A DNA stretch of 64,000 nucleotides. Origin: Methylocystaceae bacterium. GTDB lineage: Bacteria > Pseudomonadota > Alphaproteobacteria > Rhizobiales > Beijerinckiaceae. Below, piece after piece: positions 43,680 through 53,370 of the stretch. The stretch spans positions 4,370 to 68,369 of the forward strand of contig WSXZ01000010.1 of the NCBI GenBank assembly GCA_009773555.1, given 5' to 3'. A program made the position numbers and the translations under genes. How positions within the stretch are numbered: the stretch's first letter is position 1; every line of letters starts with the position of its first letter. The notes under the pieces were generated by a model. The model ran no database searches. It was not told the DNA's origin and saw nothing but the letters and a program-made list of their open reading frames with translations.

Positions 43680-45248
43680 TCAGGTCGCGACGGCGAGCCG
43701 TCTTTCGGCGAGCCGCGCGGCCTCGGCGCCCGACAACATCGCGCCGTTGAAGCCATGCTCGCCGCCAAAAGCCGAGGCGAGATAGAGTCCGGCGATCGGC
43801 GTTTGCGGCGTCCGCGGAAATCCCATCAAGATCGGCGCTTCGGCGGGCAGCGCGGCAAAGCCGTACACGGCGCCCTCCGGCGTGTTGAGATAGCTCGCCA
43901 TCGAATAGGCGTTGAGCAGCATGCGCGTCGTGACCAGGCCGGAAAAGCCTGGATAGTTGCGGTCTAGAGAAGCCTGTATGGCGTCGAGCCAGCGTTCGCG
44001 GCGCGCGAGCGCCGCGTCGCGCGGCAGATCGCGCCAGTTCTCGACGCGATCGAGGCCCAGCACGCTGACGAGGATCGGCGGCTCGTCCCAAAGACCTGAG
44101 TCGACAGCGGTGAAATTGGCGATCGTATGAAGGGGCAATTCCCCCTTCGGATCTTCCGCCATCGCGCCGGCGCCATCGCCATATTGATCGAAGCGCCGCA
44201 TATTTTGGGGCATCACGACGGTCGTGAAATCCGTCAACCCGACTGTGGATGGTTTCGCGCTCAAGCCGAAATTGGCTGAAAACAGCGAGGTGGAAAGCCG
44301 GCGGGACCCGAAGGTCTCCTCCATTTTTGCGCGCGCTGGCGCGTCCATCATCGCCGCCGCCTCCGAAGGCGCGCAATTCGCCATCGCCACGCGCGCTTCT
44401 ATGCGTTCCTCGCTGTCGCCGGCGCGCCGCGCGACATGGCGTATGGCGATCACATTGCCGCCCGCGTCGGTCTCAATGGCGTTGACCTGCCGGCCCATGC
44501 GCACGACGCCGCCGGTCTTGGTGATGCACTTGGCGAGCTTCAGGCTCAATTGTCGCGAGCCGCCTTTGATATAGGCGCCCCCCGAACCGATGTAAGCGCC
44601 CTGCGCAATTGCATAATAGATCCACCACAGCCGGCGCGGATCGTCGCCGTAATAGGCGAGATTGGCGCCCAGCGCGCATTTCAGGGCCTCGCAGCCGGCG
44701 AAATCGCGCTCCATGATCTCGTGCAATGAATTCTGCCAGCCGGCCGCGGCAGGCGCGACTTCCCAAAGTCCGCGCGCCAATTTGGCGAAGGAGCTTTCCT
44801 CGCGGGCCTGTTTCAAGGTCCACAGCGCGTCGTGAATCTGCTCGACCTCGCCGAGAAATCTTTGGATGGCGGCGCGCTTGTCGGGGAAACGCGCGGCGAG
44901 CGCCTCATAGGCGGCCGCAAAGCCGAAAGGCAGCTCGAAGGCCTCGCCAACCGGCCCGCCGCGCACCGTGTAGAGCGCGCCCGTGGGCAGCCATTCGATT
45001 TCGTCGAGAATCCCCAGGCGGCGCAGGATGTCGTGCTTCACGTCGCGGGGGTTGCGCGCGTCGGAGGTCTGATGAAGCGAGGCTTCCACGGTCAGCGGAC
45101 CGACCTTGTAGACCGACGCCGCGCCGCCCAGGCTGAAATTGCGCTCTAACAGGCAGACGCTGTAGCCGTCGTGCGCAAGCATCGCTCCCGCCGTCAATCC
45201 GCCCAGTCCCGAGCCGATCACCACGGCGTCGAATTTCTTGTCGCTCAT
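43680..45248 (-). CDS. FAD-dependent oxidoreductase, phytoene desaturase/CrtI-like
   Basis: The 522-residue protein starts MSDKKFDAVVIGSGLGGLTA with the dinucleotide-binding GxGxxG. LLERNFSLGGAASVYKVGPL and a C-terminal FAD motif (GLYLASAFGGEHGFNGAMLSG) follow. The overall plan is that of CrtI/retinol-saturase-like enzymes acting on isoprenoids. Carotenoid genes are not adjacent, so the substrate is unknown. The long upstream in-frame extension of 108 residues overlaps the divergent msrB gene and is rejected. Confidence 0.82.
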   Translation of the reverse strand: MSDKKFDAVVIGSGLGGLTAGAMLAHDGYSVCLLERNFSLGGAASVYKVGPLTVEASLHQTSDARNPRDVKHDILRRLGILDEIEWLPTGALYTVRGGPVGEAFELPFGFAAAYEALAARFPDKRAAIQRFLGEVEQIHDALWTLKQAREESSFAKLARGLWEVAPAAAGWQNSLHEIMERDFAGCEALKCALGANLAYYGDDPRRLWWIYYAIAQGAYIGSGGAYIKGGSRQLSLKLAKCITKTGGVVRMGRQVNAIETDAGGNVIAIRHVARRAGDSEERIEARVAMANCAPSEAAAMMDAPARAKMEETFGSRRLSTSLFSANFGLSAKPSTVGLTDFTTVVMPQNMRRFDQYGDGAGAMAEDPKGELPLHTIANFTAVDSGLWDEPPILVSVLGLDRVENWRDLPRDAALARRERWLDAIQASLDRNYPGFSGLVTTRMLLNAYSMASYLNTPEGAVYGFAALPAEAPILMGFPRTPQTPIAGLYLASAFGGEHGFNGAMLSGAEAARLAERRLAVAT

Positions 45249-45366
45249 TCCGAATCGTCTTTGCCGCTGAAAGATCGTCACTCTATCCCGCGACGCCCCT
45301 CTGGCGAAAGGCGTCGGCTGATACAAGATAGGACCCAGCCCAAGAATCTCATACAAGGCGCTGGCG

Positions 45367-45768
45367 ATGGCCGACGAGATCTTCCCCGTAACCCGCACCG
45401 ACGCCGAATGGCGCGCGCTTCTTACTCCCGAGCAATATGACGTCATGCGCGGGCATGGCACCGAACGCCCGGGAAGCTGCGCGCTCAACCATGAAAAGCG
45501 TCGCGGCGCGTTCAACTGCGCGGGCTGCGGCCAGCCGTTGTTTCGCTCGGGCGAGAAGTTTGAAAGCGGCACCGGCTGGCCGAGTTTCTTCGATCCGCTT
45601 CCCGGCGCGCTCGGCTCGACCGTCGACCGCGCCTATGGCATGGTGCGCACGGAAGTGCATTGCAGCCATTGCGGCTCCCATCTCGGGCATGTCTTCAACG
45701 ATGGCCCGCCGCCGACCGGCCTGCGCTATTGCATCAATGGCGTCGCGCTCGATTTTCAGCCGGAGTAG
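45367..45768 (+). CDS. msrB: Peptide-methionine (R)-S-oxide reductase MsrB
   Basis: The enzyme reduces R-sulfoxide of methionine in proteins. The 133-residue protein has zinc-binding cysteines (CAGCGQPLF at 51-59 and CSHCGSHLGHVF at 99-110), the substrate box SGTGWPSFFDPL and the catalytic cysteine in RYCINGVALDF (Cys122). The length is standard for a stand-alone MsrB. It is divergent from the CrtI-like gene with a 118-bp spacer. Confidence 0.96.
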   Translation: MADEIFPVTRTDAEWRALLTPEQYDVMRGHGTERPGSCALNHEKRRGAFNCAGCGQPLFRSGEKFESGTGWPSFFDPLPGALGSTVDRAYGMVRTEVHCSHCGSHLGHVFNDGPPPTGLRYCINGVALDFQPE

Positions 45769-46452
45769 GCGTCAAAAGACTATCGAGCCTCGTGATCGCC
45801 CGATAGAGTCAAGGCTGCGACGCTGACTGCGACAAAATTTTTTCGAGGGACGTCGCAACGGATGCTGCGCCCGCGGGCTTGCGGTTTCTTCGGATAGGTA
45901 AGGACGGGGCTCGGTTTCTTCCCGGCGCAAGCGGCGAGCCTGTCCAGACCCGTCGCATCAGCTTTTCGGGCGTGTAGGAAACTTCACAATTCCTGAGCGA
46001 ATGCGCGCATTGATCGATGCGCGCACAGCCTGTCTCTTCCTGTTCTATCAGGTAGGCAAAGGATAGGTGGTCGGCCCGGCTTGTCGAATAAGCGATTCGA
46101 CTCGTGATTGTGTCGCGCGAGCAGGAGCCGCATCGCGGCGCCCGTGCATTCGTCACGCCGCTGGCCGCTCTGCCGGCTTGACGATCAATTTTGATTCCCG
46201 TCATACGAGGTGTCCGCCAATGAATTTTCAGTAAGCGGATTCATGCGCGCGTCGGCTCGTTGCGGCGAACCGCGGGCCTTGATGCGTGAATTGGATAAAA
46301 CTACGGTCGCAAAAAAGGCTGCAGCCTGCATCGGCAGGATTTCAGCCCGGTCGGCCGGGAGCGGGATCGGCGGCGCCGACGCTCGGTTCTCGATGACCGA
46401 AAAAAACGAATTGTGGGCCTGTGCGACGCAGGCCTGATAGGGAGTGGACTGC
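45769..46452. other. Promoter region of the serine-cycle cluster; no gene seen
   Basis: About 680 bp without a convincing gene. Minus-strand frames here are arginine/serine-rich and lack starts with ribosome-binding sites. Visible features are a short dyad ATCAA-TT-TTGAT at 46184-46195 and a hairpin GGCCTGTG-CGA-CGCAGGCC at about 46417-46435, only 17 bases before the ftfL ATG. Control of ftfL and the following genes is expected to act here. A LysR-type regulator such as QscR controls serine-cycle genes in Methylobacterium, but none is encoded in the window. Confidence 0.5.
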
Positions 46453-48186
46453 ATGTCAGAACGGTCAGCCGCCGCGCCGGGCGCGAGCGGAAAGGACAAT
46501 CAGCATCTTGCGCCGAAGTCCGACATCGAGATTTCGCAGGCCGCCAAGATGCGGCCGATTATCGACGTCGCGCGCGACAAGCTCGGCATCCCGGCCGAAC
46601 ATGTGCAGCCCTACGGCCACTACAAGGGCAAGATCTCCCTCGACTACATCTCCTCGCTCGACAGCCAGGCCGACGGCAAGCTGATCCTCGTCACGGCGAT
46701 TACGCCGACGCCCGCCGGCGAAGGCAAGACGACGACGACCGTCGGCCTCACCGACGGTCTCAATCACATCGGCAAAAAGGCGCTGTGCTGTTTGCGCGAG
46801 CCCTCGCTCGGTCCCTGTTTCGGCGTCAAGGGCGGCGCCGCCGGCGGCGGCTATGCGCAGGTCGTGCCGATGGAGGACATCAATCTCCACTTCACCGGCG
46901 ACTTCCACGCCATCGGCGCGGCGAACAATCTGCTCGCGGCGCTGATCGACAATCACATCTATTGGGGCGGCGAACCCAAGATCGACTCGCGCCGCGTTGC
47001 ATGGCGGCGCGTCGTCGATATGAATGACCGCGCATTGCGCTCGATCGTCTCGTCTCTTGGCGGAGTCTCGAACGGCTTCGCCCGCGAGGACGGATTCGAC
47101 ATCACCGTCGCTTCGGAAGTGATGGCGATCTTTTGCCTCGCTTCGGACTTCGCCGATCTGCAGCGGCGGCTCGGCGACATTGTCGTCGGCCAGACCCGCG
47201 AGAAGAAGAGCGTGCGCGCCTCGGAAGTGAAGGCGGCGGGCTCCATGGCCGCGCTGCTCAAAGACGCGATCGCGCCCAATCTCGTGCAGACGTTGGAGAA
47301 CAACCCGGCGATCATCCACGGCGGGCCTTTCGCCAATATCGCGCATGGCTGCAATTCGGTGATCGCGACGAAAGCCGGCCTGAAGCTCGCCGACTACGTC
47401 GTGACGGAGGCGGGCTTCGGCGCCGATCTCGGCGCGGAGAAGTTCTTCGACATCAAGTGCCGCAAGGCGGGCCTCAAGCCAGACATCACGGTGATCGTCG
47501 CGACGATCCGCGCGCTCAAGATGCATGGCGGCGTCGCCAAGGACGATCTGAAGGCCGAGAATGTCGCCGCGGTCGAAAAGGGCTTCGAGAATCTGAAGCG
47601 CCATATCGGCAATGTCCGCAAATTCGGCGTGCCGGTGCTTGTCTCGATCAATAAGTTCTCGGCCGACACCGCGGCCGAAATGGCGGCGCTCGACAAGCTC
47701 TGCAAGGCGGAAGGCGTCGAATGCGTCGTCGCCGACAATTGGGGCTCCGGCGGCGCCGGCGCGGCGGATCTCGCCAGGGCGGTCGTCAACACCATCGAGA
47801 CGCAGCCCTCGAAGTTCAAGCCGCTCTATCCGGACGACATGCCGCTTGCCGAGAAGGTGCGCACGATCGCCAAGGAGCTCTATGGCGCCGCCGATATCTC
47901 CTATGATTCGAGCATCAAGGCGCGCTTCGCCGAACTGGAGAAGGAAGGCTTCGGCAACTTCCCGGTCTGCATCGCCAAGACGCAATACAGCTTCTCGACG
48001 GATGCGAACGCCAAAGGCGCGCCCTCGGCCTTCACGATCCCGATCCGCGAATTGCGTCTCTCCGCAGGCGCCGAGTTCATCGTGGTGGTGTGCGGCGACA
48101 TCATGACGATGCCGGGATTGCCGAAGGTCCCAGCCGCCAACAACATCTACGTCGACGATTCCGGCCGCATCGCCGGCCTGTTCTAG
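46453..48186 (+). CDS. ftfL: Formate-tetrahydrofolate ligase
   Basis: FtfL makes 10-formyl-H4F from formate, H4F and ATP, bringing C1 units into the serine cycle. The 577-residue protein has the ATP-binding loop [15 protein letters not shown] (about 84-98). It also has [35 protein letters not shown] and the C-terminal [17 protein letters not shown], all typical of the family. The ATG follows GGGAG by 10 bp; a GTG 9 bp upstream is less likely. It is the first gene of the cluster, 63 bp before sga. Confidence 0.97.
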   Translation: MSERSAAAPGASGKDNQHLAPKSDIEISQAAKMRPIIDVARDKLGIPAEHVQPYGHYKGKISLDYISSLDSQADGKLILVTAITPTPAGEGKTTTTVGLTDGLNHIGKKALCCLREPSLGPCFGVKGGAAGGGYAQVVPMEDINLHFTGDFHAIGAANNLLAALIDNHIYWGGEPKIDSRRVAWRRVVDMNDRALRSIVSSLGGVSNGFAREDGFDITVASEVMAIFCLASDFADLQRRLGDIVVGQTREKKSVRASEVKAAGSMAALLKDAIAPNLVQTLENNPAIIHGGPFANIAHGCNSVIATKAGLKLADYVVTEAGFGADLGAEKFFDIKCRKAGLKPDITVIVATIRALKMHGGVAKDDLKAENVAAVEKGFENLKRHIGNVRKFGVPVLVSINKFSADTAAEMAALDKLCKAEGVECVVADNWGSGGAGAADLARAVVNTIETQPSKFKPLYPDDMPLAEKVRTIAKELYGAADISYDSSIKARFAELEKEGFGNFPVCIAKTQYSFSTDANAKGAPSAFTIPIRELRLSAGAEFIVVVCGDIMTMPGLPKVPAANNIYVDDSGRIAGLF

Positions 48187-48249
48187 CGCGTTCACGGCGT
48201 CATCGACGCCGCGCGATCTGAAACCCGCCGCTCGAAAGGAGCTTGAGAA

Positions 48250-49443
48250 ATGTTGAATTCCAGAATTCCCGGCAAGAACTTCCTGTTTGTGCCGGGCCCG
48301 ACCAATCTTCCCGACCGCGTCGTGCGCGCCATGTCGGTCGCGTCCGAAGACCATCGCTCGCCGACGTTTCCCGATCTCGTCAAGCCGCTCTTCCCCGGCC
48401 TGAAGAAAGTCTTCGGCACCGAAAAGGGCCATGCCTTCATTTTCCCGGCGTCCGGAACCGGCGGCTGGGAAGCCGCGATCACCAACACGCTGTCGCCCGG
48501 CGACAAGGTTCTGGCGCAGCGCTTCGGTCAGTTCTCCCATCTGTGGATCGATCTTTGTAAGCGTCAGGGCCTGGACGTCGTCGTGCAGGAGCGCGAATGG
48601 GGCACCGGCAATGATCCGGAGCTGATCGAAGAGACGCTGAAGGCCGACAAGAATCACGAGATCAAGGCGGTTCTCGCCACGCATAACGAGACGGCGACCG
48701 GCGTCACCTCCGACATCGCCGCCGTGCGCCGCGCGATGGACAACGCCAAGCACCCGGCGCTGCTCTTCGTCGACGGCGTGTCCTCGGTCGCGTCGCTCGA
48801 GTTCAAAATGGACGAGTGGGGCGTCGACGTGATCGTGTCGGGCTCGCAGAAGGGCTTCATGCTGCCGGCCGGCCTGCTGCTGATGGCGGCGAGCCAGAAG
48901 GCGATCGAAGCGGGCAAGACCAACAAGGGGCGCCGCGCCTATTTCGAGTTCCAGGACATGATCAACGCCAACAAGGGCGGCTATTTCCCCTACACGCCGT
49001 CCGTGCCGTTGCTCTATGGCCTCAAGGAAGCCCTCTCGATCCTGTTCGAAGAGGGCCTCGATCAGGTCTACAAGCGCCACCATCATCTCGCCGAAGGCGT
49101 CCGCGCCGCCGTCTCCGCATGGGGCCTCAAGTGCTGCGCCAAGGAGCCGAAGTGGAACTCCGACACCGTCACGGCGATCGTCGTGCCGGAAGGCTATGAC
49201 GCCGCCAAGGTCATCGAGATCGCCTACAAGCGCTACAATCTCGCGCTCGGCGCCGGTCTGTCCGAAGTCGCGGGCAAGGTGTTCCGCATCGGCCATCTCG
49301 GCGACCTCAACGAGCTGATGTTGCTCGGCGCCATCGGCGGCGCGGAGATGGCCATGTGTGACGTCGGCATCCCCGTGACTCCGGGTTCAGGCGCTGCGGC
49401 CGCGCAGGCGGTCTATCGCGCCAATCCGCTGCTCAAGATGTAA
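48250..49443 (+). CDS. sga: Serine-glyoxylate aminotransferase
   Basis: Sga transfers the amino group of serine to glyoxylate, giving hydroxypyruvate and glycine. The 397-residue class V PLP enzyme has NFLFVPGPTNLPDRV near the N-terminus, FPASGTGGWEAAITN, the PLP-lysine in VIVSGSQKGFMLPAG (Lys201) and VDGVSSVASLEF. It lies directly after ftfL and 89 bp before hprA, as in other serine-cycle clusters. AAAGGAG precedes the ATG. Confidence 0.97.
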   Translation: MLNSRIPGKNFLFVPGPTNLPDRVVRAMSVASEDHRSPTFPDLVKPLFPGLKKVFGTEKGHAFIFPASGTGGWEAAITNTLSPGDKVLAQRFGQFSHLWIDLCKRQGLDVVVQEREWGTGNDPELIEETLKADKNHEIKAVLATHNETATGVTSDIAAVRRAMDNAKHPALLFVDGVSSVASLEFKMDEWGVDVIVSGSQKGFMLPAGLLLMAASQKAIEAGKTNKGRRAYFEFQDMINANKGGYFPYTPSVPLLYGLKEALSILFEEGLDQVYKRHHHLAEGVRAAVSAWGLKCCAKEPKWNSDTVTAIVVPEGYDAAKVIEIAYKRYNLALGAGLSEVAGKVFRIGHLGDLNELMLLGAIGGAEMAMCDVGIPVTPGSGAAAAQAVYRANPLLKM

Positions 49444-49532
49444 TCGGCGACCGGCGGTCGGAGCCTTCCGACCGCCGGAGCCCGATGCACGACTGCCAAA
49501 AAAAGAATTGAGAAAGAGGGGGATACCAGGAC

Positions 49533-50474
49533 ATGTCGCACAAAATCGTCTTTCTCGATCGGGAAACGCTCGACGCCAATGTGCGCAAGCCGAATTTTCC
49601 TCACGAATACACGGAATACGCCCAGACGGCGCCCGACCAGATCGTTGAACGCCTGAAAGGCGCGACGATCTGCATCACCAATAAGGTGCCGCTGCGCGAA
49701 GCGACGTTGAAGCAGCTTCCCGACCTCAAGCTCATCGCCGTCGCCGCGACCGGCACGGACGTCATCGACAAGGCCTATACGAGCGGCAACGGGATCGTCG
49801 TCTCCAACATTCGCAACTACGCATTCAATACGCTGCCCGAGCATGTGTTCGCGCTGCTCTTCGCGCTGCGGCGCAATTTGGTGAACTACTATAATTCCGT
49901 TCGGCAGGGGCGCTGGGGCGAAGCCAATCAGTTCTGCTACTTCGACTATCCGATCTACGACATCGCCGGTTCGACTCTCGGCATTATCGGCTATGGCGCG
50001 CTCGGCAAGGAAATCGAAAAGCGGGCCACGGCGCTCGGCATGAAAGTGCTGATCAACGACGTCGCGGACGTGCCGAACAAGGTCGACGTCGCGACCGTTT
50101 TGCGCGAGGCGGACGTCATCACGCTCAACCTGCCGCTGACGCCAGAGACCAAGAACATGATCGGCGCGAAGGAGCTCGCGTCGATGAAGAAGTCCGCCTG
50201 CATCATCAATACGGCGCGCGGCGGCATCGTCGACGAGGCGGCGCTCGCCGACGCGCTGCGCAAGGGAATCATTGGCGGCGCCGGCTTCGACGTGCTGACG
50301 GTCGAGCCGCCCAAGAACGGCAACATCCTGCTCGATCCGACGATTCCCAATCTCATCATCACGCCGCATGTCGCCTGGGCCTCGAAAGAGGCGATGCAGG
50401 TGCTGGCCGACCAACTCGTCGACAACATCGACGCCTTTGTCGCCGGCAGCCCGCGCAACCTCGTGACGGCGTGA
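49533..50474 (+). CDS. hprA: Hydroxypyruvate reductase
   Basis: HprA reduces hydroxypyruvate to D-glycerate with NADH. The 313-residue D-2-hydroxyacid dehydrogenase has the NAD loop LGIIGYGALGKE (149-160). The catalytic Arg229 is in NTARGGIVDE, Glu258 in DVLTVEPP and His279 in IITPHVAWAS. It follows sga, whose product it consumes. A palindromic repeat separates it from mtdA, which may lower downstream expression. Confidence 0.96.
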   Translation: MSHKIVFLDRETLDANVRKPNFPHEYTEYAQTAPDQIVERLKGATICITNKVPLREATLKQLPDLKLIAVAATGTDVIDKAYTSGNGIVVSNIRNYAFNTLPEHVFALLFALRRNLVNYYNSVRQGRWGEANQFCYFDYPIYDIAGSTLGIIGYGALGKEIEKRATALGMKVLINDVADVPNKVDVATVLREADVITLNLPLTPETKNMIGAKELASMKKSACIINTARGGIVDEAALADALRKGIIGGAGFDVLTVEPPKNGNILLDPTIPNLIITPHVAWASKEAMQVLADQLVDNIDAFVAGSPRNLVTA

Positions 50475-50486
50475 GGCTTACGCCCC

Positions 50487-50622
50487 CTCCCGGCGCTTCG
50501 CGCCACCCTCCCCCGCAAGCGGGAGAGGGGACCAACGCAAGAGGTTGCGCGAATGCGCGTCGATGGCCGAGTCTGCTCCCTCTCCAGCGCGAAGCGCGGG
50601 GGAGGGTTGGGGAGGGGGCCAG
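50487..50622. repeat. Inverted repeat element between hprA and mtdA
   Basis: Two GC-rich arms, one near 50487-50530 (CTCCCGGCGCTTCGCGCCAC, then CTCCCCCGCAAGCGGGAGAG) and one near 50576-50620 (CTCCCTCTCCAGCGCGAAGC, then GCGGGGGAGGGTTGGGGAGG), are inverted relative to each other around a 45-bp AT-richer middle. It looks like a small dispersed palindromic element inserted inside the operon. Confidence 0.7.
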
Positions 50623-50640
50623 TGAAAGGTTCGAGTTCCA

Positions 50641-51501
50641 ATGACCAAAAAACTGCTTTTCCTTTTCGATACAGATCCGGTTCCGAGCGTTTTCGACACG
50701 GTGGTCGGCTATGACGGCGGCGCCGACCGCATTATCGGCTACGGCGGCGTGACGCCCGCGAGCGTCGGCGCGCTGGTCGACGGCTGCATTTACACGCGCG
50801 GCCCGAAAGAGAAGCAATATACGGCGATCTTCGTCGGCGGCGGCGACATGACGGCCGGCGAAGCCGTGTTCAAAGCGGTGAAGAAGCGTTTCTTCTCGAA
50901 TTTCCGCGTGTCGGCGATGCTCGATTCGAACGGATCGAACACGACCGCCGCGGCCGGCGTGGCGCTGCTCGCCAAGGCGAGTTCGCTCAAGGGCAAGAAG
51001 GCCGTCGTGCTCGCCGGCACCGGACCCGTCGGCATGCGCGCGGCGGCGATGCTCAACATCGAAGGCGCCGACGTCGCCATCACCTCGCGTCAGAAGGCGC
51101 GCGCCGAGGCGGCCGCCAAAGCCATTCAGGAGCGCTTCGGCTTCACGCCCGTGGCGATCGAAGCCGCGGATAACGCAGCGCGCGCTCAGGCCGTCAAGGG
51201 CGCTCAGATCGTCTTCGCGGCAGGCGCCATCGGCGTGCCGCTGCTCGACGAGACGGATTGGCAGAACGATCCGACGATCGAACTCATCGCCGACTGCAAT
51301 GCGCAGCCGCCGCTCGGCGTCGGCGGCGTCGAAGCGACCGACAAGGCCAAGGAACGCCACGGCAAGACCGTCATCGGCGCGCTGGGACTGGGCGGGCTCA
51401 AGCTCAAATTGCATCGCGAATGCGTCGGCAAGCTGTTTGACGCCGCCGACCAGGTGTTCGACTGCGAAAACATTTATGCGCAAGCCAAAGAGCTCGCCTG
51501 A
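50641..51501 (+). CDS. mtdA: NADP-dependent methylene-H4F/methylene-H4MPT dehydrogenase MtdA
   Basis: MtdA oxidises methylene-tetrahydrofolate (and methylene-tetrahydromethanopterin) with NADP+, linking formaldehyde oxidation to H4F-bound C1 units. The 286-residue protein has the Rossmann loop VVLAGTGPVGMRAAAML (about 120-136), YGGVTPASVGALVDGCIYTR and CNAQPPLGVGGVEATDK, all characteristic of methylotroph MtdA rather than FolD. It is followed by fchA after only 12 bp, so the two are co-translated. Confidence 0.97.
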   Translation: MTKKLLFLFDTDPVPSVFDTVVGYDGGADRIIGYGGVTPASVGALVDGCIYTRGPKEKQYTAIFVGGGDMTAGEAVFKAVKKRFFSNFRVSAMLDSNGSNTTAAAGVALLAKASSLKGKKAVVLAGTGPVGMRAAAMLNIEGADVAITSRQKARAEAAAKAIQERFGFTPVAIEAADNAARAQAVKGAQIVFAAGAIGVPLLDETDWQNDPTIELIADCNAQPPLGVGGVEATDKAKERHGKTVIGALGLGGLKLKLHRECVGKLFDAADQVFDCENIYAQAKELA

Positions 51502-51513
51502 GCGAGGAAAGAT

Positions 51514-52146
51514 ATGAGCGCCAAGAACGATACGATTGGAAAATTCCTTGACGAACTCGCCAGCGATGCGCCGACTCCCGGCGGCGGCGGCGCGGCGGCG
51601 CTTTCGGGCGCCATGGGCGCGGCGCTGGTTTCGATGGTGTGCAATCTCACCATCGGCAAAAAGAATTACGAAGCCGTTTCAGCCGATCTGCAGCAGACTC
51701 TCGCCAAGGCTGAAAAGCTGCGCGCCGAGCTGACCGCGGGCATCGATGAAGACGTCGTCGCCTTCAACACGCTGATGGGCGCCTATGGCCTGCCGCGCGG
51801 CACGGACGAGGAGAAGGCGAAGCGTTCGGAGACGATCCAGTCGGCGCTGAAAGAAGCGACGCTGGCGCCGCTGAAGACGTGCAAAATCTGCTATGATGTC
51901 ATCAGCCTGTCGAAAGAGGCCGCCGACAAGGGCAACCTCAACGTCATCAGCGACGCCGGAGTCGCGGTGCTTGCCGCCAATGCCGGGCTGCGCAGCTGCG
52001 CGCTCAATGTCTTCATCAACGCCAAGGCGATCAAGGATCGCGGCTTCGCCGAGCAGCAGCTTGCCGAAGTCAATGCGCTTCTCGCCAAGGCCGCGGCCGA
52101 AACGGAAGCGGTCTATGAGACGGTCAAAGCCAAAATAGGCGGCTGA
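51514..52146 (+). CDS. fchA: Methenyl-tetrahydrofolate cyclohydrolase FchA
   Basis: FchA hydrolyses methenyl-H4F to 10-formyl-H4F, the step between MtdA and FtfL. The 210-residue protein belongs to the cyclodeaminase/cyclohydrolase family: [20 protein letters not shown] near the N-terminus, [13 protein letters not shown], and a four-helix body with VIDEDVVAF-like [20 protein letters not shown]. The C-terminal helices resemble glutamate formiminotransferase-cyclodeaminase. It sits between mtdA and mtkA with short spacers. Confidence 0.95.
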   Translation: MSAKNDTIGKFLDELASDAPTPGGGGAAALSGAMGAALVSMVCNLTIGKKNYEAVSADLQQTLAKAEKLRAELTAGIDEDVVAFNTLMGAYGLPRGTDEEKAKRSETIQSALKEATLAPLKTCKICYDVISLSKEAADKGNLNVISDAGVAVLAANAGLRSCALNVFINAKAIKDRGFAEQQLAEVNALLAKAAAETEAVYETVKAKIGG

Positions 52147-52180
52147 GGAAGCCGCGCCGCATTGCGAGGAGAGGACTGAA

Positions 52181-53353
52181 ATGGACGTCCACGAGTATCA
52201 GGCCAAGGAAATACTGGCGAGCCACGGCGTCGAAGTTCCGCCCGGCACCGTCGCTTTCAGCCCGGACCAGGCGGTCTACGCCGCTACGGAGCTTGGCGGC
52301 TCGCATTGGGTCGTCAAGGCGCAGATCCACGCCGGCGCGCGCGGCAAGGCGGGCGGCGTCAAGCTCTGCCGCACCTATCATGAAGTGCAGCAGGCGGCGC
52401 GCGATCTGCTCGGCAAACGGCTCGTCACGTCGCAGACCGGGCCGGAAGGCAAGCCGGTGCAGCGCGTCTATGTCGAAGTCGCCGATCCTTTCGAGCGCGA
52501 GATTTATCTCGGCTATGTTCTCGACCGCAAATTAGAGCGCGTGCGCGTCATCGCCTCGAAGCACGGCGGCATGGATATCGAAGAGATCGCCAAGAACACC
52601 CCTGACGAACTGCTCCAGGTCATCGTCGAGCCCGCCGTCGGCCTGCAGCCGTTTCAGGCGCGCGAACTCGCCTTTCAGCTCGGCCTCAATATCAAGCAGG
52701 TTTCGCGCGCGGTGAAGACGATCATGGGCGCCTATCGCGCCTTCCGCGACAATGACGCGACCATGCTCGAGATCAATCCGCTCGTCGTCACCAAGGACGA
52801 CAAGGTGCTGGCGCTCGACGCGAAAATGTCCTTCGACGACAATGCGCTGTTCCGCCGTCATAACATCGTCGACATGAACGACCCCTCGCAGAGCGATCCG
52901 CGCGAGGCGCAGGCGTCGGAGCACAGCCTGAATTACATCGGCCTCGACGGCGAGATCGGCTGCATCGTCAACGGCGCCGGACTCGCCATGGCGACGATGG
53001 ACATGATCAAGCATGCGGGCGGCAATCCGGCGAACTTCCTCGACGTCGGCGGCGGCGCTTCGCCCGAGCGCGTCGCGACCGCGTTCCGTCTCGTTCTGTC
53101 GGATCGACGCGTGAAGGTCGTGCTCGTCAACATCTTCGCCGGCATCAATCGTTGCGACTGGGTGGCGCAGGGCGTCGTTGACGCGGTGCGCGCCGAGAAG
53201 ATCGAGGGCGTTCCGCTCGTCGTGCGTCTCGCCGGCACCAATGTCGAAGCCGGCAAGAAGATCATCGCCGAAAGCGGCATTCCGATCATCCAGGCCGACA
53301 CGCTGGCCGAAGCCGCCGAGAAGGCTGTCGCCGCCTATCAGGGCGCCAAGTAA
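52181..53353 (+). CDS. mtkA: Malate-CoA ligase (malate thiokinase) beta subunit
   Basis: MtkA with MtkB makes malyl-CoA from malate, CoA and ATP. The 390-residue protein is homologous to succinyl-CoA synthetase beta. It has an ATP-grasp N-terminus ([40 protein letters not shown]), metal ligands in [21 protein letters not shown] and the C-terminal [19 protein letters not shown]. Genomic position next to mtkB, ppc and mcl identifies it as the serine-cycle enzyme and not SucC. Confidence 0.96.
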   Translation: MDVHEYQAKEILASHGVEVPPGTVAFSPDQAVYAATELGGSHWVVKAQIHAGARGKAGGVKLCRTYHEVQQAARDLLGKRLVTSQTGPEGKPVQRVYVEVADPFEREIYLGYVLDRKLERVRVIASKHGGMDIEEIAKNTPDELLQVIVEPAVGLQPFQARELAFQLGLNIKQVSRAVKTIMGAYRAFRDNDATMLEINPLVVTKDDKVLALDAKMSFDDNALFRRHNIVDMNDPSQSDPREAQASEHSLNYIGLDGEIGCIVNGAGLAMATMDMIKHAGGNPANFLDVGGGASPERVATAFRLVLSDRRVKVVLVNIFAGINRCDWVAQGVVDAVRAEKIEGVPLVVRLAGTNVEAGKKIIAESGIPIIQADTLAEAAEKAVAAYQGAK

Positions 53354-53370
53354 GCGCCGGAGAACGACAC

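Noticed and set aside
46178-46206. A TTGACG hexamer with a downstream TCATAC at 17-bp spacing as a sigma70 promoter for ftfL
   Set aside because: The -10 match is too weak and it lies about 250 bp from the start codon; not enough to call a promoter.
45809-46499. Two minus-strand frames in the region upstream of ftfL
   Set aside because: No ribosome-binding site, low-complexity composition, and overlap with the ftfL start; better read as promoter DNA.
46465-49296. A 943-codon open frame antisense to ftfL and sga
   Set aside because: It is a mirror of two well-supported genes in GC-rich DNA, shows repetitive acidic/arginine composition and no family pattern.
50487-50622. Inverted repeats considered as a CRISPR array or IS ends
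   Set aside because: There are only two inverted arms, no regular spacers, no transposase frame and no evident target duplication.
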